From Comamonadaceae bacterium (GTDB lineage: Bacteria > Pseudomonadota > Gammaproteobacteria > Burkholderiales > Burkholderiaceae_C), in contig JAECRA010000045.1 in assembly GCA_015999985.1 (NCBI GenBank), positions 1 through 35,231 on the forward strand: a DNA stretch of 35,231 nucleotides. Reading direction: 5' to 3'. Position 1 is the first letter of the stretch, and each line of letters starts with the position of its first letter. The translations under genes were made by a program, and so were the position numbers. Below are positions 1 through 8,543 of this stretch, one piece after another. Below the pieces are notes generated by a model that searched no databases, was not told the DNA's origin, and saw nothing but the letters and a program-made list of their open reading frames with translations.

Positions 1-1
1 C

Positions 2-142
2 GCTTTTTATTTTGGGGCGGCCCGGCAATAAAAAATGGCCCCCACGCTTCCCCGCAGCCGGGCGCCCCGCTTCGCGAGGTCCGCTGCTCCTCGAGGGGGG
101 TGCTTTTTATTTTGGGGCGGCCCGGCAACAAAAAAATGGCCC
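2..142. repeat. Tandem intergenic repeat, unit about 100 bp
   Basis: A block of about 40 bases at 2-42 recurs at 102-142 with one T/C change and one extra A, so the repeat period is 100 bases. The block is a T-rich start, a GGGGCGGCCCGGCAA core, an A run and ATGGCC. The sequence between copies (43-101) is GC-rich and contains CTCGAGGGGG. The second copy ends exactly where the purM stop codon begins (143-145, minus strand), so the array is the 3' flank of purM. The window edge cuts the array, so the copy number is unknown. Similar GC-rich intergenic repeats are, from memory, common in Comamonadaceae; their function is not established here. Confidence 0.75.
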
Positions 143-1183
143 TCAGGCAACTACCACAGCGGCATCTGCTCCACGGGGAGCGATGCGGCCAATCTCGAAT
201 ACCTGCTCGCCGGCAGCCCGCAGGGTTTCAGCGCAGGCGGCGCCTTCCTCGGCCTTGATGACCAGAACCATGCCGATACCGTTGTTGAAAGTACGGTTCA
301 TCTCGAAATCGGAAATGCCCGCAGTCTTTTGGAGCCAGGAGAACAACTCGGTCCGTGGCCAGCTGCCATTGACAAGGTGAGCCGCCAGGCCATCAGGCAG
401 CACGCGCGGAATATTTTCCAGCAAGCCGCCGCCTGTGATGTGAGCAAGCGCCTTGATGGGGTGCTTGGCAAGCGCTGCGAGCACGTTTTTCACGTAGAGA
501 CGTGTGGGGGCCATCACAGCCTCGCGGAAAGGCTGGCCGTCCAGTGTGGCGGGCAACTGGTCTGCAGCGCGCTCGATGCACTTTCGTACCAGGCTGAAGC
601 CGTTGCTGTGCACGCCACTTGAAGCCAAGCCCAGGACGACGTCACCTTCGGCGACATCCCTGCCAGTGAGAATCTTGGATTTTTCCACCGCACCGACGCA
701 AAAACCGGCCAGGTCGTATTCACCCGGTGGATACATGCCAGGCATTTCGGCAGTTTCTCCACCAATCAGAGCGCAGCCGGACAATTCGCATCCTTTGGCA
801 ATTCCGCCCACCACGGCTGCGGCCGTATCGACATCCAGCTTGCCGCAGGCAAAATAGTCAAGGAAAAATAGCGGTTCAGCTCCCTGCACCAGTACGTCGT
901 TGACGCTCATGGCCACCAGGTCAATGCCCACAGTGTCATGCATGGACCACTCGAAAGCCAGGCGTAGCTTGGTGCCCACACCGTCGGTGCCGCTGACCAA
1001 CACAGGCTCCTGATAACGTTTGGGTACTTCGAACAACGCTCCGAAGCCGCCCAAACCGGACAGGACGCCTTCACGCATGGTCCGTTTGGCCAGGGGTTTG
1101 ATGCGCTCAACCAGAGCGTCGCCGGCGTCAATATCGACGCCAGCGTCCTTGTACGACAGGGGTGTAGAAGCAGAAAGAGTCAT
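143..1183 (-). CDS. purM: Phosphoribosylformylglycinamidine cyclo-ligase (AIR synthetase)
   Basis: PurM closes the imidazole ring in purine synthesis, converting FGAM and ATP to AIR in the cytoplasm. The 346-residue product has the family's usual length. Visible motifs are [10 protein letters not shown] at about residues 64-73 (ATP/substrate loop) and [11 protein letters not shown] at about 141-151, both diagnostic of PurM. The reading frame stays open for 195 more codons upstream, but those would run antisense through hda and do not resemble PurM. The start is therefore placed at the ATG giving [15 protein letters not shown]. The gene is divergent from hda across 105 bp, which must hold both promoters. 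Its stop codon abuts the tandem repeat. Confidence 0.97.
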   Translation of the reverse strand: MTLSASTPLSYKDAGVDIDAGDALVERIKPLAKRTMREGVLSGLGGFGALFEVPKRYQEPVLVSGTDGVGTKLRLAFEWSMHDTVGIDLVAMSVNDVLVQGAEPLFFLDYFACGKLDVDTAAAVVGGIAKGCELSGCALIGGETAEMPGMYPPGEYDLAGFCVGAVEKSKILTGRDVAEGDVVLGLASSGVHSNGFSLVRKCIERAADQLPATLDGQPFREAVMAPTRLYVKNVLAALAKHPIKALAHITGGGLLENIPRVLPDGLAAHLVNGSWPRTELFSWLQKTAGISDFEMNRTFNNGIGMVLVIKAEEGAACAETLRAAGEQVFEIGRIAPRGADAAVVVA

Positions 1184-1288
1184 GAAGCAGGTGCGGCATG
1201 CCGGGCTGCCGCATAAAATTTGGGGAATTTTGAATGATGACACACCCGGAAGACTTTTTTGCCGCGTTTTTAATGCGACAGTGATCAC

Positions 1289-1975
1289 ATGAAGCAGATT
1301 GCGCTCGATATTGGCTTGCCTCACGAGGCCACACTCCACGGTTTCCTGGCGGGCTCCAACCAGGCTGCCTTGCAGTATTTGCGCACCTGGAGCGGCGGCG
1401 CCACGCGTTCGCCCGTGCCCGTCTACCTCTGGGGGCCCTCCGGTGTAGGCAAGACCCATCTGCTGCGGGCGATACGTCACGAACTGCTTGCGCAAGGCGC
1501 TGCCGTGGGCTGGCTGGAGCCTGACGCCGATCCGAACATCGCTTTCAGCGAACAATGGGATGCCGTTCTCATGGACGATGTTCACCTCTACAGCGCTGAG
1601 CATCAGCATACGGCCTTCAACTGGTTCGTCAACGCCGTCAGCCCCGTCTCTGGCAAGCCACGCGGCGTTCTGGCGGCCGGCGCGTTGCCGCCCTCCGATC
1701 TTGCCCTTCGAGAGGACTTGCGCACTCGTTTGGGGTGGGGGCACGTATTCGAGCTTCACTTGCTGCAAGAGCAGGAATGCCGGGCGGTTTTAAGGCAGGC
1801 GGCGGATGCCCGCGGCGTGTTTCTCTCTGACGAGGTAATGACCTTCGTTCTGGCACGATTCTCGCGTGACCTGGGCAGTCTGATGCAGTTGCTGGACCAT
1901 CTGGATCGCTATGCATTGCAAACCAAACGTGCGATCACCATCCCACTTGTCAAATCCATGCTGGAAAATGACTAG
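1289..1975 (+). CDS. hda: Hda, DnaA-homologous regulator of replication initiation
   Basis: Hda is the AAA+ DnaA paralogue that, with the DNA-loaded sliding clamp, stimulates DnaA-ATP hydrolysis and prevents re-initiation. The 228-residue protein has a Walker A motif GPSGVGKT at about residues 49-56, Walker B VLMDDVH at about 93-99, and an arginine-rich box (RTRLGWG) typical of DnaA-like AAA+ domains. It lacks the DnaA C-terminal DNA-binding domain. Residues 3-8 (QIALDI) sit where E. coli Hda carries its QL-type clamp-binding peptide. The ATG has no clear Shine-Dalgarno sequence; a TTTAAT at 1269-1274 would leave a very short leader. Divergent from purM. Confidence 0.93.
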   Translation: MKQIALDIGLPHEATLHGFLAGSNQAALQYLRTWSGGATRSPVPVYLWGPSGVGKTHLLRAIRHELLAQGAAVGWLEPDADPNIAFSEQWDAVLMDDVHLYSAEHQHTAFNWFVNAVSPVSGKPRGVLAAGALPPSDLALREDLRTRLGWGHVFELHLLQEQECRAVLRQAADARGVFLSDEVMTFVLARFSRDLGSLMQLLDHLDRYALQTKRAITIPLVKSMLEND

Positions 1976-2276
1976 CGATTTGGCCGCGTCATGCATCAAA
2001 ACGGGTTGCCTTTCCATTGCAATTGATAGCATTTTTTATTTTGCTTTCAATGGGTTAGGACATGACGGTTTCCGTTCGTGGCGGACGTTGAGCAACTCTC
2101 GACCCAGTGAGGGGAAAGCGCGCCCGTCGCTCGATTTTCTCTAATTTTGATGTCCACCACTGATGAGCAAGCGCTCCATTCGAATGAAATTCAAACCGGC
2201 TATGGGCGAGATGCCAGTGTGGTGGAAACCACGGTACCTGCCTCTTGCCAGCGCTGCCTTTTAGCTAACTCGATTC
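1976..2276. other. Intergenic region hda to HAD phosphatase
   Basis: No convincing gene is seen in these 301 bases. An imperfect inverted repeat is present: ATTGATAGC at 2022-2030 pairs with GCTTTCAAT at 2043-2051 (8 of 9), around a T-rich 12-base loop. It lies 46 bases after the hda stop and could be an mRNA 3'-end structure, but the T tract is in the loop rather than after the stem, so it is not a standard terminator. The region is more AT-rich than its neighbours. Confidence 0.4.
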
Positions 2277-2945
2277 ATGAAACTTGCCCTTTTCGATCTT
2301 GATCACACTCTCCTGCCTCTGGATTCCGACCATGCGTGGGGAGAATTCACTACCCGCATCGGGTGGACAGACGCGGAGACGTTCAAGCAGCGCAACGATG
2401 AGTTTTTCGCTCATTACCAGGCCGGCACACTCGATGTGCATGAATATGTACGTTTTGCCATAGAAGCTGTTCGGCTCCAGGGACCCGGTGCGGCGGCGCA
2501 GGCGCACGCGCAGTTCATGCATGAAGTGATCACGCCGGCCATCACTGCGCGAGCGCGCGCTCTAGTGCGCGAGCGTCAGCAAGATAGTGATGCTGTGGTC
2601 ATAGTGACCGCTACCAACGAATTCATCACGCGGCCTATTGCGCATGCTTTTGGGGTGGACGAACTGATCGCGGTCAATCTGGCTCGCGGCACCGATGGCT
2701 GGATCACGGGTGAAATCGACGGTGTGCCCTCATTCCGCGAAGGCAAGGTGGAGCGCGTAGAGCAATGGCTCGCCCAGCGCGGCATGACCTGGCAAGACGC
2801 TGAGATCAGTTTCTACTCCGATTCCACCAATGACCTTCCTCTGCTTGAGAAGTCTCAGCATCCCGTGGCCACCAATCCCGCACCCGGATTGGAGAAAATC
2901 GCCCAGGAGCGCGGTTGGCGCATACTCAACCTATTCTCTGAATAG
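2277..2945 (+). CDS. HAD-superfamily phosphatase, SerB/HAD-IB type
   Basis: This 222-residue protein is a haloacid-dehalogenase-type phosphohydrolase. Motif I FDLDHT holds the nucleophile D7 and acid D9. Motif II Thr lies in VTAT at about 110-113, the motif III Lys in REGKVER at about 157, and motif IV SDSTNDLPLL is at 181-190. The insertion after motif I matches the subclass IB (phosphoserine-phosphatase-like) fold. The natural substrate cannot be read from sequence: phosphoserine, histidinol phosphate or another phosphomonoester are possible. The stop codon is 2 bases before the pcnB start, so the two genes are almost certainly co-transcribed and translationally linked. Confidence 0.88.
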   Translation: MKLALFDLDHTLLPLDSDHAWGEFTTRIGWTDAETFKQRNDEFFAHYQAGTLDVHEYVRFAIEAVRLQGPGAAAQAHAQFMHEVITPAITARARALVRERQQDSDAVVIVTATNEFITRPIAHAFGVDELIAVNLARGTDGWITGEIDGVPSFREGKVERVEQWLAQRGMTWQDAEISFYSDSTNDLPLLEKSQHPVATNPAPGLEKIAQERGWRILNLFSE

Positions 2946-2947
2946 CA

Positions 2948-4576
2948 ATGATAAAAAATTTCCTAGACAAGCTCATGGGCAAGGCCACGGGCAAAACAGG
3001 CTCGACGAGCCGAAGGCGCCTGGGCAAGAGGGTCGAGGTGGGGCCACAGGTGCATGCCATCAATCCTGCGCTGGTTGACGAAAGGGCGGCCAATGTGGTG
3101 CGCGTCCTCAAGGAGGCTGGATATGAGGCCTATATTGTCGGCGGGGCGGTGCGCGACCTGCTGCTAGGTCTCAAGCCGAAGGATTTTGATGTAGCCACCA
3201 ATGCCACGCCCGAACAGGTCAAAGGCTTGTTCCGACGCGCTTTCATCATAGGCCGACGTTTTCGTATCGTACATGTGGTGTACGGACGTGGGCGAGACCA
3301 CGAGGTCATTGAGGTCTCGACCTTCAGGGCCAACGTGGACAATGCTGCTGCGGAAGCCGTGAGCGGCAATGAGCGCACGGCCAAAGGACAGTTGGCAGGT
3401 ATGACCCACGCCGTGGGCGCAAGTGGCCGCGTACTCCGGGACAATGTCTGGGGACCACAGGATGAAGACGCTGCCAGGCGTGACTTCACCGTCAACGCCA
3501 TGTACTACGACCCTGAGACGCGTGTAGTGGTCGACTACCATAATGGTATTGAAGACGCGCAGAAAAAGCTCCTGCGCATGATCGGTGACGCCGCTACCCG
3601 GTACCGGGAAGATCCGGTACGTATCATTCGCGCGGTTCGCTTTGGGGCCAAACTCTCGGGGCTGGGATTCAAGCTCGAGCCCAAGACGGCCAAGCCACTG
3701 CTGGAGGCCAGGGCGCTGCTGGCTGAGGTGCCGCAAAGCCGCCTTTTTGATGAGATGATCAAGCTGATGCAGACTGGCCATTCACTGGCCAGTGTGGATC
3801 AACTGCGCAAGCTCGGCCTGGCCAAGGGCATCTACCCTTTGCTAGATGTCATCGTGGAGCGAGCCGACCATCCTTTCGTCAAAGCTGCGCTGCAAGACAC
3901 CGATCGCAGGGTGACAGAGGGCAAACCTGTAGCGCCTTCTTTCCTGCTGGCGTGTGTGCTTTGGCACGACGTACTGAACGGTTGGAATGCGCGTCTGGCC
4001 AGGCAAGAGCTTCCGTTTCCTTCTTTGCAAGCGGCCATCGATGAGGTTTTTGACGACCGCGTGGGAGATGTGTCCGGGCGAGGCAAGCTGGGCGCGGATA
4101 TGCGCGAAATCTGGATGATGCAGCCGCGCTTTGAGAAGCGCAACGGGCATTCGGCTTTCAGCCTGACTGAACAGCCCAGGTTTCGTGCGGGGTTCGACTT
4201 CTTGCGCCTGCGTGCCGATATCGGAGAGATTGACGAGGAATTGGCTGATTGGTGGCAGGAGTTCAGCTTGGCCAGCGATGGCGCTCGCGAGAGCATGGTG
4301 GAGGAGTTGCGGGCAGAGCAGCAACGCGCCAAGCGCCAACAGCCGCGCGTCCATAGGGTCCCCAAAACGCCGACTCAGGCACAGGCTCATACCGCTGCAG
4401 ATGGAATTTCTGCTCCAGCATCCAGCAACGCTGGTGAAATGGAAAACAGCGAAGGCGAGAGCAATCCAGCCAAAAAACGCCGCCGCCGGCGCCGCAAGCC
4501 ATCGGGTGGGGGCGCTGGTGACGCTGGGGCTGGTGAAACCGGTGCTGGGAGATTCGGCGGCGGCGATCCCAACTGA
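2948..4576 (+). CDS. pcnB: Poly(A) polymerase I
   Basis: PcnB adds 3' poly(A) tails that mark RNAs for decay. The class II nucleotidyltransferase core is clear: GGAVRD at 65-70, the metal-binding pair D79 and D81 in KDFDVAT, and RRDFTVNAMYY at 177-187, followed by the RNA-binding and arm regions. It is distinguished from CCA-adding enzyme by its length (542 residues) and its long low-complexity basic C-terminus (Lys/Arg run at about 512-522, then Gly/Ala-rich tail). The N-terminus carries another short basic stretch (SRRRLGKR). It follows the HAD gene by 2 bases and precedes folK, a linkage common in beta/gammaproteobacteria. Confidence 0.95.
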   Translation: MIKNFLDKLMGKATGKTGSTSRRRLGKRVEVGPQVHAINPALVDERAANVVRVLKEAGYEAYIVGGAVRDLLLGLKPKDFDVATNATPEQVKGLFRRAFIIGRRFRIVHVVYGRGRDHEVIEVSTFRANVDNAAAEAVSGNERTAKGQLAGMTHAVGASGRVLRDNVWGPQDEDAARRDFTVNAMYYDPETRVVVDYHNGIEDAQKKLLRMIGDAATRYREDPVRIIRAVRFGAKLSGLGFKLEPKTAKPLLEARALLAEVPQSRLFDEMIKLMQTGHSLASVDQLRKLGLAKGIYPLLDVIVERADHPFVKAALQDTDRRVTEGKPVAPSFLLACVLWHDVLNGWNARLARQELPFPSLQAAIDEVFDDRVGDVSGRGKLGADMREIWMMQPRFEKRNGHSAFSLTEQPRFRAGFDFLRLRADIGEIDEELADWWQEFSLASDGARESMVEELRAEQQRAKRQQPRVHRVPKTPTQAQAHTAADGISAPASSNAGEMENSEGESNPAKKRRRRRRKPSGGGAGDAGAGETGAGRFGGGDPN

Positions 4577-4615
4577 ATTTTCCTCCTGCATTGCCAGTTA
4601 TCACATTCAAAGATC

Positions 4616-5221
4616 GTGATTCCAGAGCGCGACTCACACGCTCACTCCTGCGCGCTGCCGGGGGCTGGGAGCGCCGAACTCGAGCCTGAGGGTGAGTTCC
4701 GGAGACTGCAGAACAACCTGACAGGGGCCACGCCTTCTCTGAGAACGCCCGTCGTCGCATACGTGGCTCTGGGGGCCAATCTGGGAGACGCCCAGGGAAC
4801 GATTCTGGCTTCAATGAGCGGCCTGGGGCGCCTGTGCCACACCACGGTCACGTCGCTCTCCAGCCTCTACCGCACCGCCCCGATCGAGTCTGCAGGCCCT
4901 GATTACATCAATGCCGTGGCCGAAATATCCACAGGCTTGACCGCTCCGGAGTTGCTGCGTGAACTACAGAGACTGGAATGGGCGGCCGGCCGTGAGCGGC
5001 CCTATCGCAATGCGCCTCGCACCCTCGATCTGGATTTGCTCCTCTATGGAGAGGCTCGTATCGACAGCCCGCTGCTCACGCTGCCCCACCCGAGACTCCA
5101 TGAGCGCGCTTTCGTCCTCGTCCCGCTGTCTGAAATAGCGCCCATGCTTGTGGCAGCCCAGGCACTCGAGGCGGTAGCGGGGCAGGGCATCGAGCGCATA
5201 GGAACACCCCGGGGCTTTTAG
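4616..5221 (+). CDS. folK: HPPK, 7,8-dihydro-6-hydroxymethylpterin pyrophosphokinase
   Basis: FolK transfers pyrophosphate from ATP to hydroxymethyl-dihydropterin in folate synthesis. Recognisable motifs are VALGANLGD at about 50-58 and the catalytic APRTLDLDLLLYG segment, with the family's two aspartates. The only usual start in frame is GTG at 4616, 39 bases after pcnB. This gives 201 residues with roughly 45 N-terminal residues that precede the normal HPPK start; no ATG, GTG or TTG lies nearer the conserved YVALGANLGD. Either the extension is real or translation uses a rare codon such as CTG. The enzyme call is secure; the start is not. Confidence 0.9.
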   Translation: MIPERDSHAHSCALPGAGSAELEPEGEFRRLQNNLTGATPSLRTPVVAYVALGANLGDAQGTILASMSGLGRLCHTTVTSLSSLYRTAPIESAGPDYINAVAEISTGLTAPELLRELQRLEWAAGRERPYRNAPRTLDLDLLLYGEARIDSPLLTLPHPRLHERAFVLVPLSEIAPMLVAAQALEAVAGQGIERIGTPRGF

Positions 5222-5272
5222 TGTGAACACACCCTGATGCGCTAGTTCGATCCATTTTTCTCAGGCCTGCTT

Positions 5273-5635
5273 ATGCAATTTCTCCAATCGCTTCCAATTC
5301 CATTGCAAACCATATTGCTGCTCATCGCCAGCAACGTGTTCATGACATTCGCCTGGTATGGCCACCTGAAGAACCTCGCGACAACGCCTTGGTGGATCGC
5401 TGCTCTGGTCAGTTGGGGCATCGCCTTGTTCGAGTACATGCTTCAAGTGCCTGCCAACCGGATCGGATTCACGCTGTTCAATGTGGGGCAACTCAAGATC
5501 ATGCAGGAAGTCATCACGTTGGCGGTGTTTGTTCCGTTTGCGGTGTTCTACCTGGACCAGCCTCTCAAACTTGATTTCCTGTGGGCCGGGCTGTGCATGG
5601 TGGGCGCTGTCTATTTCATTTTTCGTAGCGCCTGA
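5273..5635 (+). CDS. DUF486 / DMT-family small membrane protein
   Basis: This 120-residue protein is predicted to have four transmembrane helices: about 10-30, 42-60, 78-97 and 100-118. The sequence, including ASNVFMTFAWYGHLK and VPANRIG, matches the DUF486 family, which is grouped with drug/metabolite transporters. No substrate is established for the family. It follows folK by 51 bases and precedes the phosphate-transport pair by 133 bases, so it could be a monocistronic gene or the operon tail. Confidence 0.85.
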   Translation: MQFLQSLPIPLQTILLLIASNVFMTFAWYGHLKNLATTPWWIAALVSWGIALFEYMLQVPANRIGFTLFNVGQLKIMQEVITLAVFVPFAVFYLDQPLKLDFLWAGLCMVGAVYFIFRSA

Positions 5636-5768
5636 CATCTCGCTTGACGCGAGGGGCCGCTAATTTCAGCACATGCCGATTTGGAACTTGGCGTGCCTTA
5701 AACTTGGGGTGTCACTGAAAATTCAATCCAGTGACATCAAATTTTCATGAAACGCCGGAGTCTTCTTT

Positions 5769-6416
5769 ATGCTGTTCAGCAAGCTATTGCCCAAGGAGGG
5801 CAATTTTTTTGAGCTTTTCAACCAGCATGCGGATCGCATCGTCGAAGCGGCGAAGGCGTTTTCGCTGCTGGTTACCCACTATGGCGATGATCGCCTGCGT
5901 GAGCAGTATCTGCAGGAAGTTGACGATGCTGAGCACGCTGCGGATCGCGTGACGCATGAAGTCAACCGCCTTATTCACACCACCTTCATTACCCCCATTG
6001 ACCGCGAGCAGATCCACACCCTGATCAATTTGATGGACGATGTCGCCGACTTGCTCCAGGATTCGGCTCAAACCATGTCCTTGTACGACGTCCGCCACAT
6101 GACGGAGTCGATCAAGCGCCTTACTGATCTGTCCGTCAAATGCTGTGAGCGGCTGCGCCACGCCGTCAGCTTGCTTCCCAAGCTTGCAGAACCCGCTACG
6201 GCTGAAGCGGCCCTGAAGACTTGTGAAGAGATTGATCAACTCGAATCCGACGCCGACCGCGTCATGCGCAGTGCCATGAGCGCCCTGTTCCGAAACGAAC
6301 CGGATGTCCGCGAGGTCATCAAACTGAAAGCGATCTACGAGCTTCTGGAAACCGTGACTGACAAGTGTGAAGACGTGGCCAATCAGATTGAAGGCATCGT
6401 TCTGGAGAATTCCTGA
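5769..6416 (+). CDS. DUF47 PhoU-like protein, Pit accessory
   Basis: This 215-residue, largely helical cytoplasmic protein belongs to the DUF47/PhoU-like family. It has the two PhoU-type helical repeats with acidic, metal-binding-type segments such as EVDDAEHAADRVTHEVNR at about 57-74 and EEIDQLESDADRVM at about 156-169. Family members are nearly always encoded directly upstream of a low-affinity PiT phosphate transporter, as here, and are thought to regulate or assist it. The separation from pit is 57 bases on the same strand, indicating one operon. It is not PhoU proper, which partners PstSCAB; no pst genes are present. Confidence 0.9.
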   Translation: MLFSKLLPKEGNFFELFNQHADRIVEAAKAFSLLVTHYGDDRLREQYLQEVDDAEHAADRVTHEVNRLIHTTFITPIDREQIHTLINLMDDVADLLQDSAQTMSLYDVRHMTESIKRLTDLSVKCCERLRHAVSLLPKLAEPATAEAALKTCEEIDQLESDADRVMRSAMSALFRNEPDVREVIKLKAIYELLETVTDKCEDVANQIEGIVLENS

Positions 6417-6473
6417 CATGCTGAGTTTCAGCCTCGGCCTCGAATTCACACTTATCAGAAAGATCTGAGAATC

Positions 6474-7484
6474 ATGGAAACCGCACAAGCTGCGCTTTGG
6501 GTTGTCATCCTCCTGGTGGGGCTGGCCATCGTGTTCGACTTCATGAATGGCTTCCATGACGCCGCCAATTCCATCGCCACTGTGGTCTCCACCGGCGTAT
6601 TGCGTCCTGCGCAGGCGGTGGTGTTCGCTGCGTTTTTCAACGTCATTGCCATTTTCGTATTCCATCTTTCTGTGGCAGCGACGGTCGGCAAAGGGATCGT
6701 TCTTCCCAATGTAATCGACGTTCATGTGGTGTTTGGCGCCTTGGTCGGTGCCATCGCGTGGAACCTGATCACTTGGTATTACGGTATTCCCAGCAGTTCC
6801 TCGCACGCACTTATCGGTGGGATCGTAGGCGCCGCGCTGGCCAAGGCTGGCCCCAGTGTGCTCGTGGCATCGGGCATTCTGAAGACCGTGGCATTCATCT
6901 TCATTTCACCGTTGCTCGGGTTCCTGCTGGGCTCGCTCATGATGGTTGTGGTGGCATGGGCGTTTCGCCGCGCCCGCCCGAACAAGGTAGATCGCTGGTT
7001 CAGGCGCATGCAACTGGTTTCAGCCGGCGCTTACAGCCTGGGCCACGGCGGCAACGATGCGCAAAAAACCATAGGCATCATTTGGATGCTGCTGATCGCC
7101 ACTGGCTACACGGCTGCAAGCGACGCTGCTCCGCCTACCTGGACCATCATCGTCTGCTATCTCGCTATCGGCCTGGGCACCATGTTTGGTGGATGGCGCA
7201 TCGTCAAGACCATGGGGCAGAAGATCACCAAGCTAAAACCAGTGGGCGGCTTTTGTGCGGAAACTGGCGGAGCCCTAACGCTGTTTTTTGCAACCGCGCT
7301 TGGCATCCCGGTATCGACCACCCACACCATCACCGGTGCCATTGTGGGAGTGGGCTCCACTCAGCGGGCCAGCGCCGTGCGGTGGGGCGTCGCTGGAAAC
7401 ATCATATGGGCATGGGTGCTGACCATTCCTGCCAGCGCTCTGGTGGCGGCCTTGGCCTACTGGTTCAGCAACTTGATCTTCTGA
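6474..7484 (+). CDS. pit: PiT-family inorganic phosphate transporter
   Basis: This 336-residue integral membrane protein has about ten hydrophobic helices and the two inverted PHO4 signature repeats: GFHDAANSIATVVSTG at about residues 24-39 and GHGGNDAQKTIGII in the second half. These asparagine/aspartate motifs form the phosphate/cation site. The family imports metal-phosphate by proton or sodium symport with low affinity. It lies directly after the DUF47 gene. The central loop is short compared with E. coli PitA, as is usual for the DUF47-linked subgroup. Confidence 0.94.
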   Translation: METAQAALWVVILLVGLAIVFDFMNGFHDAANSIATVVSTGVLRPAQAVVFAAFFNVIAIFVFHLSVAATVGKGIVLPNVIDVHVVFGALVGAIAWNLITWYYGIPSSSSHALIGGIVGAALAKAGPSVLVASGILKTVAFIFISPLLGFLLGSLMMVVVAWAFRRARPNKVDRWFRRMQLVSAGAYSLGHGGNDAQKTIGIIWMLLIATGYTAASDAAPPTWTIIVCYLAIGLGTMFGGWRIVKTMGQKITKLKPVGGFCAETGGALTLFFATALGIPVSTTHTITGAIVGVGSTQRASAVRWGVAGNIIWAWVLTIPASALVAALAYWFSNLIF

Positions 7485-7509
7485 TCCGTGCCTGTCTCTT
7501 GTTCAGTCG

Positions 7510-7540
7510 CCCGCAGGTGCTTGAAGCTGGCACCTGGGGG
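7510..7540. terminator. Hairpin between convergent genes, possible terminator
   Basis: CAGGTGC at 7514-7520 pairs perfectly with GCACCTG at 7530-7536 around a 9-base loop. After one G-G mismatch, CCC (7510-7512) pairs with GGG (7538-7540). It sits between the convergent pit and TM2-type genes, where a shared terminator is expected. Neither strand has a T tract right after the stem, so intrinsic termination is uncertain. Confidence 0.45.
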
Positions 7541-7549
7541 CTAAAAAGG

Positions 7550-7999
7550 TCACTGAGAAAGTTTGCGCGCTTCCTCGATCTGGTATTCGAAGTAGCGCTG
7601 AAAGCTGAAGGCAATCGACGCCATCAGCACCGCCGTACCAATCATGAGAGACAGCGATATGCCGATGATGGTGAACCAGTTTGTTCGACCGGGCGCGGCG
7701 TCCGGTGCAAGCTCAGGATTGAAGCGGGCATTCCACTTCTCCGGTGACATGAGCCCGTAGATGATGGCGGTCAAAGCACAGCCCGCAAAGGTGAACCCCA
7801 GCACAGGAAGCAGCAACCAGGTCCATTGATCGTCCTGACCGAAGCGGGTCAGCCGCATGATGCCGTAGACCCCAATGGCTGTAGGGATGGGCAAAAGCCA
7901 ACCTAGCCAGTCACCGAAGCCGCGGAGATAGAAGCGATGCAACCCGAGTGGGCCACCAAGGAAGGTCAACCAGGTCGCAAAAGTCTTGTTTTTTTTCAT
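7550..7999 (-). CDS. TM2-like four-helix membrane protein
   Basis: This 149-residue membrane protein begins with KNKTFATWLTFLGGPLGLHR, which resembles the TM2-domain signature (a helix, a GxxGxHRFY-type loop, a second helix). Four hydrophobic segments are visible at about 8-25, 30-48, 60-85 and 108-132. The function is unknown; TM2 proteins in bacteria are uncharacterised small membrane proteins. It is monocistronic, convergent with pit and divergent from rpsP. The ATG at 7999 follows no strong ribosome-binding site. Confidence 0.8.
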   Translation of the reverse strand: MKKNKTFATWLTFLGGPLGLHRFYLRGFGDWLGWLLPIPTAIGVYGIMRLTRFGQDDQWTWLLLPVLGFTFAGCALTAIIYGLMSPEKWNARFNPELAPDAAPGRTNWFTIIGISLSLMIGTAVLMASIAFSFQRYFEYQIEEARKLSQ

Positions 8000-8128
8000 T
8001 CAAATGGATTCGGCTTGAGGTGAAAAAGCCAAGTGGGGAGGGGATTTTTGTTGCGAAAAGGCACCGCAATTCGCAGGGGTGCCTGCCATACATCACTGCA
8101 AGAGCTAGCCGCAGCTTTTAGGAAGCTC

Positions 8129-8134
8129 TATAAT
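8129..8134 (+). promoter_or_regulatory. Probable -10 element of the rpsP promoter
   Basis: A perfect TATAAT lies 135 bases upstream of rpsP in an otherwise gene-free divergent region. No good -35 hexamer is seen at 16-18 bases. It implies a long rpsP leader of about 130 bases. Confidence 0.5.
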
Positions 8135-8269
8135 AATCGGCTTTCTCAGTGTGTCGCTGGCCGGGTGGCTATGTCGCGTGTCTCAGCACTGAAAAATAAC
8201 TGGGTTTGATCGCCATTTCATTTCGGATTGGCAAAAAGCTCGGGTTTACCACCCACAGGACATTCAATC

Positions 8270-8530
8270 ATGGTCGTTATTCGTCTCGCGCGCGGCGGTG
8301 CTAAAGCACGCCCTTTCTTCAATATCGTTGTGGCTGACAAGCGCGTTCGTCGCGATGGTCGCTTCATTGAGCGCATTGGTTTCTACAACCCCACCGCTAC
8401 GGGTGCTGCCGAAGGCCTGCGTATTGCTCAGGACCGTCTGGCTTACTGGAAGAGCGTTGGCGCACAAGCGTCGCCAACCGTTGAACGCCTGATCAACCAG
8501 GCCGCCAAAGCTGCTCCTGCCGCAGCTTGA
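8270..8530 (+). CDS. rpsP: 30S ribosomal protein bS16
   Basis: This 86-residue protein begins [17 protein letters not shown], and continues with the conserved [13 protein letters not shown] segment, which is bS16. The start is the ATG at 8270, preceded by AGGA at 8257-8260. An upstream ATG in frame at 8228 would add 14 residues with no family match and is rejected. The alanine-rich tail (AAKAAPAAA) is normal for betaproteobacteria. It is followed 13 bases later by rimM, the usual operon partner. Confidence 0.98.
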   Translation: MVVIRLARGGAKARPFFNIVVADKRVRRDGRFIERIGFYNPTATGAAEGLRIAQDRLAYWKSVGAQASPTVERLINQAAKAAPAAA

Positions 8531-8543
8531 GAGCGCAGCTCTC
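8529..8543 (+). promoter_or_regulatory. Hairpin spanning rpsP stop and abutting rimM start
   Basis: GAGAGC (8529-8534) pairs with GCTCTC (8538-8543) around a 3-base loop. The stem contains the last two bases of the rpsP TGA stop and ends exactly at the rimM ATG (8544). There is no Shine-Dalgarno sequence for rimM. In E. coli, RimM is made far less than S16 from the same mRNA because of translational control; this hairpin could play that role. Confidence 0.5.

Noticed and set aside
1184..1768. 195-codon N-terminal extension of the purM frame
   Set aside because: It lies antisense to hda, has no PurM similarity, and the ATG at 1183 gives a normal-length enzyme.
5784..6806. 340-codon open frame opposite the DUF47 gene and pit
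   Set aside because: It spans two clearly coding genes on the other strand and has no domain.
6758..7747. 329-codon frame overlapping pit
   Set aside because: Second-frame shadow of pit with a His/Arg-rich non-protein-like composition.
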